DNA of 16,286 nt. Origin: an uncultured Bacilli bacterium. GTDB lineage: Bacteria; Bacillota_I; Bacilli_A; RF39; UBA660. The translations under genes were made by a program, and so were the position numbers. A model generated the notes under the pieces. It had not been told where the DNA came from. It did no database searches and worked only from the letters and a program-made list of their open reading frames with translations. This document shows, in pieces, positions 15,179-16,286 of the stretch (positions within the stretch are counted from its first letter, which is position 1; each line of letters starts with the position of its first letter). The stretch covers positions 1-16,286 of the forward strand of contig CALVYX010000110.1 of NCBI GenBank assembly GCA_944372315.1, in the 5' to 3' direction.

Positions 15179-15207
15179 TAGTATTTGTTGTGAATTAAAA
15201 ATTATAC
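15179..15207 (-). promoter_or_regulatory. Candidate sigma-G promoter of spoVT
   Basis: On the minus strand GTATA (15203-15207) fits the sigma-G -35 consensus GHATR fully, and AATACTA (15179-15185) fits CATnHTA at 6 of 7 positions, with a 17-base spacer. Bacillus spoVT is sigma-G dependent. A TATAAT (15201-15206) overlaps the -35, but has no sigma-A -35 box before it. Confidence 0.55.
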
Positions 15208-15215
15208 CTACTACC

Positions 15216-15238
15216 AGTAAATAATTTTTTCATTTACT
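15216..15238. repeat. Inverted repeat AGTAAAT-9-ATTTACT upstream of spoVT
   Basis: Perfect 7-bp arms (15216-15222, 15232-15238) just before the sigma-G -35 box. No T-tract follows, so it is not an ordinary terminator; an operator site is possible. Confidence 0.5.
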
Positions 15239-15274
15239 ACATAAATTATAATCTCTTTAGGGGTATATTTCCTT

Positions 15275-15289
15275 TGGTAAATTTTACCA
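15275..15289. repeat. Palindrome TGGTAAA-T-TTTACCA upstream of spoVT
   Basis: A 15-base perfect palindrome with one central base in the gap between the unknown gene's terminator and spoVT. It shares TTTACCAG-like bases with the neighbouring inverted repeat; both may bind one regulator. Confidence 0.5.
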
Positions 15290-15300
15290 GTTATAAGTTA

Positions 15301-15322
15301 AAAAAAAACTCATAATGAGTTT
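15301..15322 (-). terminator. Terminator of the unknown gene upstream of spoVT
   Basis: A short stem AAACTC (15306-15311)/GAGTTT (15317-15322) with a 5-base loop is followed on the minus strand by an unbroken T tract. The stop codon of the gene overlaps the right arm. Confidence 0.62.
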
Positions 15323-15998
15323 ATTTTGATTCTTGTAAGCTTTTTATTTTAACACTTTCATTTTTTACGATGCGACTTTTATCTAAATCTAAATATTTTT
15401 TATATGTCTCTTCTGCCATATTTTTTAAAGTTTGATTTCGATGCATACTTTCACCACTAATTCTATTAAATAATGTTTGAGAAAAATTTATATTTATAGT
15501 TGTTAAAATATCTTGATGCATTTCTTCGTTAACACAAGAGTAAGCATTCATTAATTTATTATACAATGATACTTCCGTTTCCTCTTTAATCGCTAAATTT
15601 AGGTTTTCTTCAAAAGGAAGTTCATTATCATCTATTTGCTTACTATATTCCTTTAAAAACTTTTTAGTATTGCTTGATTGATTTTCTTGATTGCTCACAT
15701 AATTTTTATTTTTATCACGTTTTTCATCAATTACAATCATAGTACTCTCACGCATTGAATTTTTACTATCATTTAAAATTTGTTTTATAAGTTCATCGTC
15801 TATATCTAAAGAGTATTTATCATAAATTTTTTTTAAAGAAGACAACAATTTAGCCATTTCTATTTTTATAATATTTTTAGTTGCTAATTTAAAAGTATCT
15901 GTATTATTGTCTAAATCCAATCTTAATTTATCAAAAAACATTTTTTGATGTTTTTCACTAAACATTTCATTTATATCTATATCTACATTATTATTCAT
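15321..15998 (-). CDS. Hypothetical soluble protein, unrecognised
   Basis: I do not recognise a family. The 225-residue product is hydrophilic, rich in Lys, Glu, Asp and Asn, without a membrane segment or signal peptide, and probably helical (KLLSSLKKIYDKYSLDIDDELIKQIL). A low-complexity, polar middle (NKNYVSNQENQSSNTKK) suggests two lobes with a linker, the second having NLAIKEETEVSLYNKLMNAY. There is one cysteine. The start is ATG 15998: AGGTG lies 6 bases before it, and the promoter puts the RNA start near 16023, excluding the in-frame start at 16058. It sits just upstream of spoVT but has its own promoter and terminator. No sporulation role can be claimed. Confidence 0.8.
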   Translation of the reverse strand: MNNNVDIDINEMFSEKHQKMFFDKLRLDLDNNTDTFKLATKNIIKIEMAKLLSSLKKIYDKYSLDIDDELIKQILNDSKNSMRESTMIVIDEKRDKNKNYVSNQENQSSNTKKFLKEYSKQIDDNELPFEENLNLAIKEETEVSLYNKLMNAYSCVNEEMHQDILTTININFSQTLFNRISGESMHRNQTLKNMAEETYKKYLDLDKSRIVKNESVKIKSLQESK

Positions 15999-16029
15999 AA
16001 TAACACCTATTTCTATTCTTAATAACTTA

Positions 16030-16058
16030 ATCTTATCAAATATATGTTTAATAGTCAA
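16030..16058 (-). promoter_or_regulatory. Sigma-A promoter of the unknown gene
   Basis: TTGACT (16053-16058), a 17-base spacer and TAAGAT (16030-16035) with a preceding TGA (extended -10 TGATAAGAT). The leader to ATG 15998 is about 25 bases. Confidence 0.78.
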
Positions 16059-16066
16059 CCTTGACT
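16053..16066. repeat. Perfect palindrome AGTCAA-CC-TTGACT at the -35 box
   Basis: Two 6-bp arms around two bases; the left arm on the plus strand is the -35 box of the unknown gene on the minus strand. It ends one base before the stop codon of the next gene upstream. A protein bound here would block this promoter. Confidence 0.55.
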
Positions 16067-16286
16067 CTATTCATTAAAAGTTATTTTATCAAGCAATTCC
16101 ACTAAATAATAAATATAATGTTTATTCAATTTTAAGATATCAAGAATAATAATTAAATGATTATTTTTGAACATAAATCTAAACATATTAGAAATTTTAT
16201 ATGCCTCTTCGAAGACCTTTTCTCCATCAATTTTATTAGAATACTCTTCATCAAAAATTAATTCAATAAAATTCTTAGTCTCTTTA
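16067..16286 (-). CDS. Hypothetical protein, C-terminal part (5' end outside window)
   Basis: An open frame on the minus strand runs from the window edge for about 72 codons to a TAG at 16067-16069; the other two frames close quickly. The peptide starts KETKNFIELIFDEEYSNKID, contains KISNMFRFMFKNNHLIIILDI and ends ELLDKITFNE. It is helical and mixed in charge. I recognise no family. It ends 9 bases before the -35 box of the next gene, so the two are probably separate units. Confidence 0.6.
   Translation of the reverse strand, partial: KETKNFIELIFDEEYSNKIDGEKVFEEAYKISNMFRFMFKNNHLIIILDILKLNKHYIYYLVELLDKITFNE

Noticed and set aside
16061..16089. Divergent plus-strand promoter from the mirrored TTGACT
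   Set aside because: The -10 position has only TTTTAT and no plus-strand gene follows.

Overview
The window is a very AT-rich chromosomal segment, packed with genes almost all on the minus strand, from a spore-forming Firmicute. Spore-specific genes are present (spoVT, yabG, yabP, yabQ) together with spoVG and veg. Strong AGGAGG ribosome binding sites and a T-box riboswitch also point to the Bacilli/Clostridia side of the Firmicutes. TGA is a stop codon (yabG, tatD, spoVT), so this is the standard bacterial code and not the Mycoplasma code. I cannot name a species. An uncultured gut-type low-GC Firmicute is a reasonable guess, but it is only inference.

Left edge (1-2375): the 3' end of a plus-strand LemA-family gene converges on ung (uracil-DNA glycosylase). 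An alanine/glycine:cation symporter gene lies upstream of ung.

Replication/housekeeping operon (7895 down to 2352): a good sigma-A promoter is followed by six tightly packed genes: a stand-alone GdpP-type DHH phosphodiesterase, rplI, dnaB, a LysM-G5-M23 cell-wall peptidase, walJ (yycJ) and rlmH. The operon ends in a strong terminator. It links c-di-AMP turnover, replication, ribosome maturation and wall metabolism.

Sporulation/translation block (15207 down to 7920), transcribed in this order: spoVT; a methionine T-box controlling dut-metG; tatD, a membrane-anchored 3D-domain protein, rsmA, yabG and veg; spoVG; then yabP-yabQ. The order metG-tatD-3D-rsmA-yabG-veg-spoVG matches the region right of the origin in Bacillus subtilis, but the RNase M5 gene (rnmV) usually found before rsmA is missing. 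The rplI-dnaB-walJ-rlmH group lies left of the origin in Bacillus. Here the two groups abut, with yabPQ at the junction.

Right edge (15301-16286): an unrecognised soluble protein gene has its own sigma-A promoter, whose -35 box lies in a perfect palindrome. Beyond it is the 3' end of another unrecognised gene that runs off the window.

Six annotated starts were set by ribosome binding sites or promoters and are shorter than the longest ORF (ung, the M23 peptidase, rplI, metG, the 15321-15998 gene) or left open (the symporter). I see no mobile element, CRISPR array, tRNA or rRNA, and no clear new multi-gene system. The most interesting points are the stripped-down phosphodiesterase in the gdpP position, the T-box that places dUTPase under methionine control, the predicted sporulation sigma-factor promoters, and the unexplained palindromes around spoVT and the unknown gene.
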